A model generated the notes under the pieces. The model was not told the DNA's origin. It saw only the letters and a program-made list of their open reading frames with translations, and searched no databases. Shown piece by piece: positions 44,996 to 54,284 of a DNA stretch of 64,000 bases; position 1 is the first letter of the stretch, and the number at the start of each line of letters is the position of its first letter. This DNA comes from Ferruginibacter sp. (GTDB taxonomy: Bacteria > Bacteroidota > Bacteroidia > Chitinophagales > Chitinophagaceae), in the NCBI GenBank assembly GCA_014379625.1, contig JACMLJ010000052.1, forward strand, positions 124,001 through 188,000, in the 5' to 3' direction. Made by a program: the position numbers and the translations under genes.

Positions 44996-47173
44996 ATGAA
45001 AAATCATTTTCTAATAATGCTGTTGATCGGTCAACTGGCATTTGTTACAAAAATTTACGCGCAGAATATCGCGATCAACGGCACCGGAAACCTTCCGGAT
45101 ACAAGCGCCATGCTGGATATAAGCAGTACCAACAAAGGGTTTCTTGCCCCGCGTATGACAACGATTGAGCAGAATGCCATTCCTTTACCGGCCAATGGCT
45201 TATTGATATTTAACACTACAGATAACCTGTTTAAAGTAAATACAGGTATCCCTGCCGCGCCAGTATGGACCAATCTGGTTACGGCCACCGGTGGTAATAC
45301 CAATACATTGGGCAGCGCAACCAATACCATGACCAGTACAATTAACGGCGTTGCGGCAAATGCACCCATAGTAAATACGGTAAGCAATACCAGCGCAACC
45401 AATACGTTGACTACAAGGGTCAACAGTGTTGCCGCAACAGGTGTAACGATCATCAACAGCAATACCTTAACGAATCCTGTTAATACCATTACCTCCACTA
45501 TAAACGGGGTAACCGCCACCGCCGCTGCGGTAAATACAACAGGGCTTTCCCTCACAGGATCAACTTTGACATCAACCGTTAACGGAGTACCATCCACCGG
45601 TTTAAATTTATCACCGGCAGTTGCAGCGGCTACTACCAATACTATGAGCAGCAGTGCCAATAATTTAGCCACTACGGTAAATGGCGTATCGGCAACACCT
45701 GTGACCATCATCAACAGCAATGCCTTATCACTGGCTGGAAGTAACTTAACTTCTACCGTAAACGGCGTGGCAAGTACGGCCCTTGCTTTACCGTTTCTCA
45801 GTTCTATGAATGGATTAACCCCCGCTACCCAAACTTTTGCAACAGGCAGTTCCGGTAATAACTTCGCGATTAGTTCAAGCGGATCTGTACACAGTTTTAA
45901 TTTGCCGGATGCTTCCGTTACAGCAAGAGGTGTTGTAACAACCGGTGCGCAAACTTTTGCAGGTAACAAAATATTCAACGGAACAGTAACTGCTGCAAGT
46001 TTACCCGGTGGTGCAGCTACCGACAGTCTTGTAACAACAGATGCCACCGGTTTATTGAAAAAAAGAACCATCGCAAGTGTTGTTGCCGGCAATGTATGGG
46101 GCACTTTTGGCAACAGCCCGGTCAACTCCGGCAACATGTTTTTTGGGAGTGTTAATGATGCCAGTTTACGGTTTCGTTCGTTTAATGTAGAAAGAATGGT
46201 ATTGGATAGTGTAGGCAATGTGGGATTTGGAACACCCACACCCAAAAAGCCAATTGATATTGTTACCAATCTTCCGGCACAGGGTGGGCTGATGCAGTTT
46301 AGAAATACTGCACCGGACGGATACACTTCTATTGACCTGCAAAATGAGTTGGGTACACAGGTTGGAAATATCGGATGGTCGAATACACTGGCGGGTAGTT
46401 TTCCTAACTCCTTTTATTTTTCCACCAATATTGCGGCCCCTATGTTTTTTGCCACTGCTGCCACCGAAAGGATGAGAATAACGGCAACAGGCAATGTAGG
46501 TATTGGTGTAAGTGTGCCAACTGCTGCTTTACATCTTGAAGCAGGTACTGCCACGGCCGGCACAGCGCCATTAAAAATCAGTGACGGGGTATTGCTTACT
46601 GCCATTGAAAAAGGCGCCATTGAAAAAGATGCCAACGTATTTTATTTAACGCCGGATGCCGTTAACAGGGGTGTATTGCCTGCGGTAAGTTATAGTGTGC
46701 TGGGCGCTGATTATACATTAACGAATGGTACCGCAGCACAGGCGGTATTTTCCGCAGGCCAGGATAATATCGATGTATCAGCTTCCACCACCTACGAATT
46801 TGAGGCCCAGTATATACTAACAACAGGTACAACAAATCATACTACCTCAACATTATTTGCAGGCACCGCTACATTTACCTCAATAAGTTATATCGGTGAA
46901 TTATCCAATGGTAATGCAAATACGGCAACAACAAATATTTCGAAAACCAATGTAAATACAAGTGCCGTAACCGCCCTTAATGGAAGTGTAGGGTTTGCTG
47001 AAACGGTGATACAACTTAAAGGAATAATGAGGGTTAATGCCGCCGGTACTTTGATACCCCAGATAAAGTTTAGTGCATCCCCGGGGGGAACCAACAGGTG
47101 CTTAACCAATTCTTATTTTAAACTAACACCAATTGGTACCAATGCGGTTACAAAAATTGGTAGCTGGCTGTAG
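44996..47173 (+). CDS. Secreted low-complexity fibre-like protein
   Basis: 725 residues. The signal peptide ends at about residue 22 (IYAQ). The opening INGTGNLPDTSAMLDISSTNKGFLAPRM is common to Bacteroidota surface proteins. Residues about 95-260 are Thr/Asn/Ala/Ser-rich repeats around S-T-[IV]-N-G-V with spacers, resembling phage tail-fibre shafts. Residues about 300-520 contain MRITATGNVGIGV-like collagen/tail-fibre motifs, and the C-terminal 200 residues form a beta-rich head (TTYEFEAQYILTTG) like C1q- or tail-fibre-type trimer domains. No T9SS tail was recognised. It may be an adhesin working with the preceding cargo protein. A strong terminator follows. Confidence 0.75.
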   Translation: MKNHFLIMLLIGQLAFVTKIYAQNIAINGTGNLPDTSAMLDISSTNKGFLAPRMTTIEQNAIPLPANGLLIFNTTDNLFKVNTGIPAAPVWTNLVTATGGNTNTLGSATNTMTSTINGVAANAPIVNTVSNTSATNTLTTRVNSVAATGVTIINSNTLTNPVNTITSTINGVTATAAAVNTTGLSLTGSTLTSTVNGVPSTGLNLSPAVAAATTNTMSSSANNLATTVNGVSATPVTIINSNALSLAGSNLTSTVNGVASTALALPFLSSMNGLTPATQTFATGSSGNNFAISSSGSVHSFNLPDASVTARGVVTTGAQTFAGNKIFNGTVTAASLPGGAATDSLVTTDATGLLKKRTIASVVAGNVWGTFGNSPVNSGNMFFGSVNDASLRFRSFNVERMVLDSVGNVGFGTPTPKKPIDIVTNLPAQGGLMQFRNTAPDGYTSIDLQNELGTQVGNIGWSNTLAGSFPNSFYFSTNIAAPMFFATAATERMRITATGNVGIGVSVPTAALHLEAGTATAGTAPLKISDGVLLTAIEKGAIEKDANVFYLTPDAVNRGVLPAVSYSVLGADYTLTNGTAAQAVFSAGQDNIDVSASTTYEFEAQYILTTGTTNHTTSTLFAGTATFTSISYIGELSNGNANTATTNISKTNVNTSAVTALNGSVGFAETVIQLKGIMRVNAAGTLIPQIKFSASPGGTNRCLTNSYFKLTPIGTNAVTKIGSWL

Positions 47174-47199
47174 TGAATAATAAATTTTGTGATAATATC

Positions 47200-47229
47200 A
47201 AACACTCCAATTACTAAATTGGAGTGTTT
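47200..47229 (+). terminator. Terminator of the T9SS cargo / fibre-like unit
   Basis: Perfect 13-bp stem AAACACTCCAATT (47200-47212) with 47217-47229 around a 4-base loop, ending in a T-run, 27 bases after the stop codon at 47173. Confidence 0.9.
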
Positions 47230-47551
47230 TGATTTCCCCAACTATTGTATTCAACAAATTATAGGAATAGAGGGTTCTTTTAAACTAATGTCAATATTGA
47301 TTTGCCGGGGATGAATTTTCCTGGTTTAATACGTCATTATAAAAGTGACACGACTCCAAGTAAATAAATATTGCAGCGGCGCAACAACAGTTTTTTTAAT
47401 AAAGCATTTCAACCCTTTTGTTTATTCTCTCCTTATCATAAATATCAGTTGCGAATAAGCCACTACTTGATCGCGGGGTTTTCAGTTTATAAAAATAGCA
47501 ATTACGTGCATATTTTTAGTTGTTGAAACTGGCAGGATGTTTTTAATAACT
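47230..47551. other. Gene-free region between terminator and regulator
   Basis: About 320 bases, AT-rich, between two convergent genes. I see no gene, strong hairpin or repeat. Confidence 0.5.
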
Positions 47552-48177
47552 TTATAAATTATACATATTTGCAAGTTCCTTTAATTCTAATAAATTAGTT
47601 ACCCCTAATTTCTCAAACATTCTTGCTTTGTGGGTGCCCGCGGTTGATACCTGGATTTAAGGGCAGAAGAGATATGGCTGATGGTCTGAACAGTTAAAAG
47701 CAGGGTGGCGATCTCAAATTCTCGTGCAGATAGGCGATTGAAAGAATTTTCGGTCTTTGATTCAAAACTGTTTTTAGCCAATAACTCGGCAAGCGCATCA
47801 CTAATGTAACGTTGGTTATTTAATAACCGGCCAACTGCTTTAACTATTTCTTTCATCGGCGCCTCTTTCGAAATAAATCCCCGGGCGCCCGCTTTTAAAA
47901 AACGTTTTGCATATATATTTTCCGCTCCCATCGAAAAAATCAGCACCCTTGCATCGGGGTATTTTTTTATGATGAGCTGCATTAAACTAAGCGTATCCGT
48001 TCCCGGCATTTGTATATCCAGCACGATCAGGTCATACCCGCGTTCCAATAATTTTTTCAAAGCGCTTTCACCATCTGAAGCTTCGTATATTTCTGCCGGT
48101 TTAAATATTTCCAGTAAAAGTAATTTTATCCCCGAACGTACCACCACATGGTCATCCACAACAAGAAAAGTTTTCAT
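47552..48177 (-). pseudogene. LuxR/NarL-type response regulator broken by a one-base deletion
   Basis: The uninterrupted frame from the ATG at 48177 gives 190 residues and stops at 47605, but the DNA continues in the next frame to TAA at 47552-47554 as VSTAGTHKARMFEKLG then VTNLLELKELANMYNL, the second half of a LuxR helix-turn-helix. Removing the shift at about 47655-47660 (after ALK, residue 174; one A too few in CTTAAATCC) would give a normal regulator of about 208 residues. The receiver domain has D9, D54 and K104. With the shift, the DNA-recognition helix is lost. It is a genuine mutation, a sequencing error or a programmed shift. No kinase partner is adjacent. Confidence 0.8.
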
Positions 48178-48325
48178 AAAGTGCTTTTGATGGTAACAAA
48201 TAATCTGAAATAATTGTTCTTAAAACTTTTCGTGGGCGCATACGAATTTGAGAACTACATCGCTTAAAATGCAGGTTGCTTGTCTGGTTCATTTATTTTG
48301 TGGCACGATTTTGTAAAAAGGATTA

Positions 48326-48937
48326 ATGGACATTTCATCAATTTTTAATAAATTTTATATGTCAATCAATCTTATAGAAACGATACAGGTAAACCTGCAC
48401 TATCCGCCGCTTCAAAAAATTGATCCAAATACACAGGAAGTGGTGATAGACAATACAAAGCCCGATGAGCATCGTTTTAGCCAGGCTGCTATACCCGCTG
48501 TGCTCACCGGTTTATATAAATACTCGACTACTGATGAAGGGGCAGAGCATATACTAAGGGGAGATATTTCCACAAACTGGGTAAGTCTGTATTTTAAAGA
48601 CACTACAAATGAAGTAGTACAAAAAATAGCTTCATATTCTTTTCATTCCAATGAAGATACCCTTACCCGTATGAACGAAATCGCAAATGAAGCAATACGT
48701 TTAATAAGGGAAAATATGAAACCTGGTGCAACAATGATGGATGTTAAGGATTTCATGTCTGCTCAAACAAATACCATTTTATTGTTTTTACCGGATGCCC
48801 TGCACATGGGGGAATTATTAAATGATAACACGCTGGATGACAATACCAATAAAATGGAAGGTCCGATATCGAGCTTAATGCATAAAATAGGTTCGGCATT
48901 TTCAAATCCGGCCAATGAAGCGGAATTACATAAATGA
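48326..48937 (+). CDS. Hypothetical cytoplasmic protein
   Basis: 203 residues from the ATG at 48326, or 192 from the ATG at 48359 (MSINLIETIQVNL). Not assigned to a family with certainty. The protein is soluble and helical in the middle (NEIANEAIRLIRENMKPGATMMDVKDFMSAQ) and ends in a low-complexity Asn/Glu tail. The motif DEHRFSQAAIPAVLTGLYKYS looks conserved in type. It is transcribed away from the response regulator and lies near signalling genes, but nothing shows a link. Confidence 0.65.
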   Translation: MDISSIFNKFYMSINLIETIQVNLHYPPLQKIDPNTQEVVIDNTKPDEHRFSQAAIPAVLTGLYKYSTTDEGAEHILRGDISTNWVSLYFKDTTNEVVQKIASYSFHSNEDTLTRMNEIANEAIRLIRENMKPGATMMDVKDFMSAQTNTILLFLPDALHMGELLNDNTLDDNTNKMEGPISSLMHKIGSAFSNPANEAELHK

Positions 48938-49066
48938 TACTATTCAAATGGTTAGATTTCCTTAATTCAGCGCTTTAAATATGAAACGAAATTAATTCAT
49001 TTCTGGTGTGCTTAGTTTCAGGAAATTTTCCTGCAGGAGGTACTTTCAATTATCTATTAAAAAATA

Positions 49067-50485
49067 TTATCCATTATTATCCTGTTGTATATCTTCGTAA
49101 CTTTTAATTTTATTGTACAAAGTTTTACGATCTATTTTTAATAGTTCTGCGGCCTTGGTTTTATTGAAATTCACTTCTTTCAGCACGTGCATAATAGTTT
49201 CATATTCTGCCCGGGATGCAGTGTCTTTTAAATCTAACGATACTGTTTTAATTTCGGGGCTGGGTTGTTGCGGGCTAAACGCGCCGGTATCACCGCCGGT
49301 AATTTCCGGTGGCAGTGTGGCAGCAGATATTTTTCCGGTATTGGTTAACAATACACAACGCCTTATCACATTGCGGAACTCCCTTAAATTTCCCGGCCAG
49401 GGGTAGTAAGTAAACATCTTCAACACTTCATCCTCAAATCCATCGATGGTTTTGTTTAATTCCGTATTGGTTTTTTGTAAAAAGAAATCCGCAAACTGCA
49501 GGATATCATCTTTTCTTTCCCTCAGGGGGGGCAGGTTGATGGCAAACTCGTTAAAACGGTGATAGAGGTCTTCCCGGAATTTACCATTACGATAGGCGTC
49601 CTGTAAGTTTTCATTGGTTGCTACAATGATCCGTACGTCCACTTCCATTTCTTTGGTACCGCCAATCCTTTTAAACTTTCTTTCCTGGATCACCCTTAAT
49701 AAAGAAGCCTGTATTTCTGACGAAAGATTGGCTACCTCGTCTAAAAATAAAGTGCCCCCGTTGGCCAGTTCAAAATGTCCTTCTTTATCATTGATCGCCC
49801 CGGTAAATGCTCCTTTTACATGCCCGAATAATTCACTGCCCGACAGTTCATTTGATAATGTGCCACAATCCATAGCGATAAAGGGATGGGCCTTCCGGTT
49901 ACTTAATTCATGAATTGTTTTGGCAATTACTTCTTTTCCTGTACCGCTTTCACCATAAAGGATGATGCTGTAATTGGTGGGCGCTACCATTTCGATCTGC
50001 GTGTATAAATCCTTTGTGGACACTGACTGACCCACTAAAAATTCACTATGGAAGACTTTATTTTTTTTAGTGTTTTTAGTGAAGCCAAAATTCTCCTCCG
50101 GCAATAGGGCATTGCTGTCATGATTTCTCAGGGCGGCGCTTAAAACACTTAATACCTCATCAGGTACCAATGGTTTGGTGATGTAATCATAGGCGCCCGC
50201 TTTTATCACATCTACCGCAACCTTGATATCTGAATATCCTGTTATGATCAGCACAATGGTGGCCGGATCATGCTGTTTTATTTCCAATAGTACATCCTTG
50301 CCATCTTTTTTTTCGCCGAGCCTGAAATCGGATATTACAATATCAAACTTACCTGCTTTAAATTTTTCCATTCCCTTGCTGCTGCTATGGGCCGTATCCA
50401 CGGTATACCCGTTTTTAGCAAGAAACCTGCTTAATAAGGCGCACATATCCAGGTCATCATCAATTACCAAAACGCTCTTCTTCAT
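49067..50485 (-). CDS. NtrC-family sigma-54-dependent response regulator
   Basis: 472 residues from the ATG at 50485 (MKKSVLVIDDDLDM); the frame reaches 50512. The receiver domain (1-120) has D9/D10, phospho-acceptor D53 and K104. The AAA+ domain (about 148-380) has Walker A GESGTGKE (178-185), the GAFTGA loop (225-230) that contacts sigma-54, and Walker B TLFLDEV. The Fis-type DNA-binding helices are at the C terminus (NFNKTKAAELLKIDRKTLYN). It activates sigma-54 promoters when phosphorylated. It follows a BrkB-family gene by 27 bases, so the two may share a transcript. No kinase is adjacent. Confidence 0.95.
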   Translation of the reverse strand: MKKSVLVIDDDLDMCALLSRFLAKNGYTVDTAHSSSKGMEKFKAGKFDIVISDFRLGEKKDGKDVLLEIKQHDPATIVLIITGYSDIKVAVDVIKAGAYDYITKPLVPDEVLSVLSAALRNHDSNALLPEENFGFTKNTKKNKVFHSEFLVGQSVSTKDLYTQIEMVAPTNYSIILYGESGTGKEVIAKTIHELSNRKAHPFIAMDCGTLSNELSGSELFGHVKGAFTGAINDKEGHFELANGGTLFLDEVANLSSEIQASLLRVIQERKFKRIGGTKEMEVDVRIIVATNENLQDAYRNGKFREDLYHRFNEFAINLPPLRERKDDILQFADFFLQKTNTELNKTIDGFEDEVLKMFTYYPWPGNLREFRNVIRRCVLLTNTGKISAATLPPEITGGDTGAFSPQQPSPEIKTVSLDLKDTASRAEYETIMHVLKEVNFNKTKAAELLKIDRKTLYNKIKSYEDIQQDNNG

Positions 50486-50512
50486 ATACCCAAAATTTTT
50501 ATGAAGGTACAA

Positions 50513-51448
50513 CTACTTTAATACTTCTTCTTTTAAAGTGGCGTTTGCAACAGGAATTTTTTCAATAATTATCCATTCTGAATAGTCATTGGGCTGTATT
50601 TTGGTGCCATACTGCGTGGCATACACTTTTGTACATTCTGCGCCAAGGTAAAGGATCAGGGAACTATAATAGGCCCAAACCATTATAATGATAACGGAAC
50701 CCGCAGCGCCATAAATAGTCGCCATATTGCTGGTACCCAGGTACCACCCGATTACAATTTTACCGAGGGTAAACAGGATGGCCGTTATGAACGCCCCTAC
50801 GTTTACATCCTTCCATTTTATTTTCGCATCGGGCAATACTTTAAAGATCACGGCAAAAACTATTGCGGTGATCATAAACGTAATCAGGTTATCAATTGCC
50901 GGTATAAAGATTTTGCCAACACCCGAAATCAGGCGGTTCAAGTGACTGCCAATAATTGCTACTACCGCATTTAGCAGCAGTGATACCATTAAAACAAATC
51001 CAAGACTAATGATTAGTGAAAATGACAGGAGACGGCTAAGAACCAGTTTCCACCAGGCTTTTTTTGTCTTTATTTTAAGCCCCCATATTTTGTTGAGAGA
51101 ATCCTGTATCTCCCCAAAAATTGCCGTACCCCCAATCAATAAAAAAAACACGCTTACAATAGTAGCGGCCGGTGTATCTTTGGTCAGGTGGATGTTTTTA
51201 ATAATATCCTGGATCTGGATAGCCGCCTCGCTTCCCACCAGGTCTTTTATTTCTTTGTACACCTGTCCCTCGGTAGCATCCCTGCCAAACAGGTAACCAC
51301 AAATAGCAATAATGATAATGATCATGGGAGCCAGTGAAAACACGGTATAGTAGGATAAGGAAGCGCTATACTTCAGCACATTGTCATCAAAAAATTCAAG
51401 TATTACTTTCTTTATAAATAAAAAGATACCGGTTACTTTTTTTTTCAT
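50513..51448 (-). CDS. YihY/BrkB family inner-membrane protein
   Basis: 311 residues with about six membrane segments. Family hallmarks are SASLSYYTVFSLAPMIIII near the N terminus, GGTAIFGEIQDSLNKIWG, LPDAKIKWKDVNVGAFITA, and WAYYSSLILYLGAECTK before a cytoplasmic tail of about 40 residues. The family is widespread and was once annotated as ribonuclease BN; the true role is not settled, though transport or envelope integrity is often suggested. It lies upstream of the NtrC-type regulator on the same strand. Confidence 0.92.
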   Translation of the reverse strand: MKKKVTGIFLFIKKVILEFFDDNVLKYSASLSYYTVFSLAPMIIIIIAICGYLFGRDATEGQVYKEIKDLVGSEAAIQIQDIIKNIHLTKDTPAATIVSVFFLLIGGTAIFGEIQDSLNKIWGLKIKTKKAWWKLVLSRLLSFSLIISLGFVLMVSLLLNAVVAIIGSHLNRLISGVGKIFIPAIDNLITFMITAIVFAVIFKVLPDAKIKWKDVNVGAFITAILFTLGKIVIGWYLGTSNMATIYGAAGSVIIIMVWAYYSSLILYLGAECTKVYATQYGTKIQPNDYSEWIIIEKIPVANATLKEEVLK

Positions 51449-51784
51449 TCACCAAACAATTAAATCAACCATATAATATTAAAAAGGCTCACGCGAATGT
51501 AGGAAAATCCTGAATTGCTTTGCTATTCCTTATCATTAGATTTTGAATTAACGCGGCGAAATAAAGATTGGTTTCTTTGATTTGATTGGATGAGAAGCTG
51601 TTTTACCCCCGGGTTTTTGATGGTGTTGAACAGGTTTCATTAGATGACTGCTGGCTACAGTTTAATTATTATTGTACAATAAACATTGTTAATTTTGAGA
51701 AGAATAAAAACTCAGCGCAGCTTCATTGGGGCCTGTTCCCATTACACAAATAAAAATACATCCGGCAGTATAAAAAAATAAATT
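51449..51784. other. Divergent gene-free region between BrkB and UspA genes
   Basis: About 335 AT-rich bases separating divergent genes and holding both promoters. No strong hairpin, repeat or exact -7 box near the UspA start was found. Confidence 0.45.
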
Positions 51785-52258
51785 ATGAAAAAAATATTAA
51801 TTGCATTGGATTATAATCCAACAGCGGAAAAAATTGCTGAAACCGGCTACGAACTGGCCAAAGCAATGAACGCGGAGGTAATACTGTTGCACGTAGTAGC
51901 CGAACCAACCTATTATTCCAATCTTGATTATTCTCCCATTATGGGGTATACAGGTTTCAGTTCCCCGGATATGCTGCTGCTGGTAGATGATACTGAAATT
52001 AAAAAAGCATCCCTCGACTTTTTGGAGCAGTCAAAGAAACACCTGGGCGATGACCAAATTACAACAATAGTGGGCGAAGGAGATTGCGCGGATGCGGTAC
52101 TGAAGGTTGCCAACGATTTGAAAGTAGATATAATTGTGATGGGAACCCACAGCAGGCGCGGATTAGATAAAATATTGATGGGCAGCATTTCAGAAAAAGT
52201 GTTACACCATACCGATGTGCCTTTGTTTATCATTCCTTCCAAACATGAAAAGAAATGA
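51785..52258 (+). CDS. Universal stress protein (UspA family)
   Basis: 157 residues, single Usp domain. The nucleotide-binding pattern is visible: ALDYNPTAEKIAETGYELA at the N terminus, then IIVMGTHSRRGLDKILMGSISEKVLHHTDVP, fitting G-x2-G-x9-G-S/T with the conserved Gly-Ser, so it probably binds ATP. Such proteins are induced by starvation, redox or antibiotic stress. It is a single gene between a BrkB-family gene and a VOC enzyme. Confidence 0.93.
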   Translation: MKKILIALDYNPTAEKIAETGYELAKAMNAEVILLHVVAEPTYYSNLDYSPIMGYTGFSSPDMLLLVDDTEIKKASLDFLEQSKKHLGDDQITTIVGEGDCADAVLKVANDLKVDIIVMGTHSRRGLDKILMGSISEKVLHHTDVPLFIIPSKHEKK

Positions 52259-52406
52259 CAACCAGACCGGCATTCACCACTGCATAGCCGGTTTATTTGT
52301 TAGCAGGCAGGGATTAGGTAAAACCGGTAATTATTTCCCGGATTTTTCTGAGTGCTGAACGTTGAAGGATGTTTTGTACCGCGTAAAATTTAAACTCATT
52401 TTTATC

Positions 52407-52898
52407 ATGAATAATGAATATATAGTTCCCGCAAAAACCCGGATCGGGCATATTCATTTAAAAGTGTCCGACCTGGAGCGTTCATTGAAATTTTATTGCG
52501 GTTTATTAGGTTTCCAATTAACTGCCCGGTATGGCGCTCAGGCTGCGTTTATATCGGCAGGCGGTTATCATCATCATATCGGGTTAAATACCTGGCATAG
52601 CAAAGGCATGGCGCCCGCCCCCGAAAACGGGGTAGGTTTATATCATACGGCGATCCTGTATCCAACGCGCAAAGACCTGGCAATACTATTGGAACGCTTA
52701 CAAAAAGAAAGGTACATGCTTACAGGGGCCAGCGACCATGGCGTATCTGAAGCCATCTACCTGGATGACCCTGATGGTAACGGGGTGGAATTATATTGGG
52801 ACAGGCCAAAAGAAGAATGGCTTTATAAAGCAGATGGGGCAATAGAAATGTTTACCAGGCCACTGGACCTGGCGGGTTTATTAACGGAACTGGCTTAA
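52407..52898 (+). CDS. VOC family protein (glyoxalase/extradiol dioxygenase-like)
   Basis: 163 residues from the ATG at 52407 (MNNEYIVPAKTRIGHIHLKV); the frame is open to a TTG at 52362, which is less likely. Two beta-alpha-beta-beta-beta modules form a vicinal oxygen chelate fold. Metal ligands are present: His in GHIHLKV, His in VGLYHTAILYP and Glu in GVELYWDRP. The double-module form with HHHIGLNTW resembles catechol-2,3-dioxygenase-like (CatE) or YfbC-type proteins. Substrate unknown; catechol-type neighbours are absent. Confidence 0.85.
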   Translation: MNNEYIVPAKTRIGHIHLKVSDLERSLKFYCGLLGFQLTARYGAQAAFISAGGYHHHIGLNTWHSKGMAPAPENGVGLYHTAILYPTRKDLAILLERLQKERYMLTGASDHGVSEAIYLDDPDGNGVELYWDRPKEEWLYKADGAIEMFTRPLDLAGLLTELA

Positions 52899-53330
52899 AC
52901 CCATTTATACCCTGATTAAAAAACTGAACAATTTACCAGGCTGATCATGCCTTCGTTACCAGGAAGCGCTGTTTATCAAAAATGACCGTCCCTAGAAAAT
53001 CTTTTGAAAACCGCCAGATCCATTACTTTACCTGTAAATTGTGTAAGATTTTAGCATAATTATGTAACATTTTCCTGGCAGATGTTATACACCTTTACCT
53101 GCTAAATCCGCTGATGCTATTTTGGTGAACAGGTACGAATAAGGTGCATTTAAATTGACGCTGGCTGGTGGGGCGCAGCCACGGCCGGGAGCCATGGGCG
53201 GTGTCTCCACCGCCCATGGGCGTAAATACGGAAGCGACAATTTTAAATACACTCTACGAATACACCTTACTTTAATTTAAATTGCAGTTGGGTTACTTTA
53301 TTACCGGCTGCAAAAAGAAAAATATTAATC
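52899..53330. other. Intergenic region carrying a palindromic insert
   Basis: 432 bases without a gene. The middle holds a structured insert (53134-53262, listed separately). The last 70 bases before the AraC gene are AT-rich and should contain its promoter. Confidence 0.55.
53134..53262. mobile_element. MITE-like palindromic insert with 8-bp direct repeats
   Basis: TACGAATA at 53134-53141 and at 53255-53262 flank a 113-bp block (53142-53254). The block begins with AGGTGCATTTAAATTGACGC and ends with the imperfect inverse GCGACAATTTTAAATACACTC. Its centre is a perfect GC-rich hairpin, CCATGGGCGGTG (53192-53203) with 53208-53219 around a TCTC loop. GC content inside is clearly higher than in the surroundings. 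No open frame. This is the layout of a small non-autonomous transposable element with a target-site duplication; mobility is inferred. Confidence 0.55.
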
Positions 53331-53891
53331 GTGAAGCTTTACATAAAAAATATGGTGTCATCGCGGTGCAAAATGGTGGCAAAGGAAGAGTTGAAAAAAC
53401 TGGGTCTTCATTTTGTAATGGTGGACCTTGGCGAAGTGGAAATCATGGAAAACCTTTCTGAAGATATGCGTGCATCTTTAAAATCCGGCCTGCTCCAGTC
53501 GGGCCTCGAACTGATGGATGATAAAAGGAGCATGCTGATAGAAAAAATTAAAAATATCGTAATAGAAGTAGTTCATTATCTCGAGGAACCGCTTAAGATA
53601 AATTTTTCAGATTACCTCGGCAAAAAGCTCAACCACGATTACACCTATCTTTCTAATTTATTTTCTGATGTACAGGGAACCACTATTGAACATTTCCTGA
53701 TTGCGCATAAAATAGAAAAAGTAAAGGAATTGCTGGTATATAACGAGCTCAACCTGACTGAGATTGCTTATAAAATGAATTATAGCAGTGTGGCGCATTT
53801 ATCAAACCAGTTTAAAAAAGTAACCGGCCTTACGCCTTCCCACTTTAAAAAATTGAAAGATAAGAGACGCAATGCGCTGGAAAATATTTAA
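53331..53891 (+). CDS. AraC-family transcriptional regulator with altered CxxC N terminus
   Basis: 186 residues. The last 95 form an AraC/XylS double helix-turn-helix (NLTEIAYKMNYSSVAHLSNQ, FKKVTGLTPSHFKKL). The N-terminal 80 residues open with MKLYIKNMVSSRCKMVAK, which resembles a small Bacteroidota domain whose relatives, as I recall, have CxRC at this position; here the first Cys is Ser, so metal or redox sensing by the pair would be lost. The gene lies upstream of the large CheB/CheR hybrid and may act in the same circuit, but no binding site was identified. The start codon is GTG. Confidence 0.82.
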   Translation: MKLYIKNMVSSRCKMVAKEELKKLGLHFVMVDLGEVEIMENLSEDMRASLKSGLLQSGLELMDDKRSMLIEKIKNIVIEVVHYLEEPLKINFSDYLGKKLNHDYTYLSNLFSDVQGTTIEHFLIAHKIEKVKELLVYNELNLTEIAYKMNYSSVAHLSNQFKKVTGLTPSHFKKLKDKRRNALENI

Positions 53892-54284
53892 TTAATAAAA
53901 TGGATGTTGTTGGGGGATTATTTGAATGATAGGTTTGAGCTATATGAATTTGCAGAGTTCATGAGTTTTTTTGCCAGGTACTTCCGGCGGTGATACTTAT
54001 GGCGCAGTGGAGTAAAACACGGGTTGGCTATTGACGACAATGAAGAAAAAACTGCAAACAGGTTATCAGTTTTTTGGCAGGTGATCACTAATGGAACGGG
54101 GCATTTTTACATTAGCATATTAGCACATTAGCTAATTGGCACATTTGAAATTCAAGCTCTTCCTTTAGTTTTAATCGCCCGGTTAAATAAGCATTTATAA
54201 ATACCAAAAGCTTAAAAATGAGCGGTTATTTGCGATGGACCAATAAAAATATTGCGCGAAACAACATCAGTTGGGAACTTAAAA
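53892..54284. other. Intergenic region with dispersed repeat copy B and an 8-base array
   Basis: About 390 bases. 54045-54187 is copy B of the repeat at 34191-34320. Within it, 54111-54142 is four octamers (ATTAGCAT, ATTAGCAC, ATTAGCTA, ATTGGCAC). No gene. The kinase promoter should lie downstream of the repeat. Confidence 0.65.

Noticed and set aside
45055..46326. A 423-residue open frame antisense to the fibre-like gene
   Set aside because: It mirrors the Thr/Asn/Val repeat codons of the real gene, has biased Val/Leu/Ala content, no signal or domain, and lies fully inside a gene with good signal peptide and terminator.
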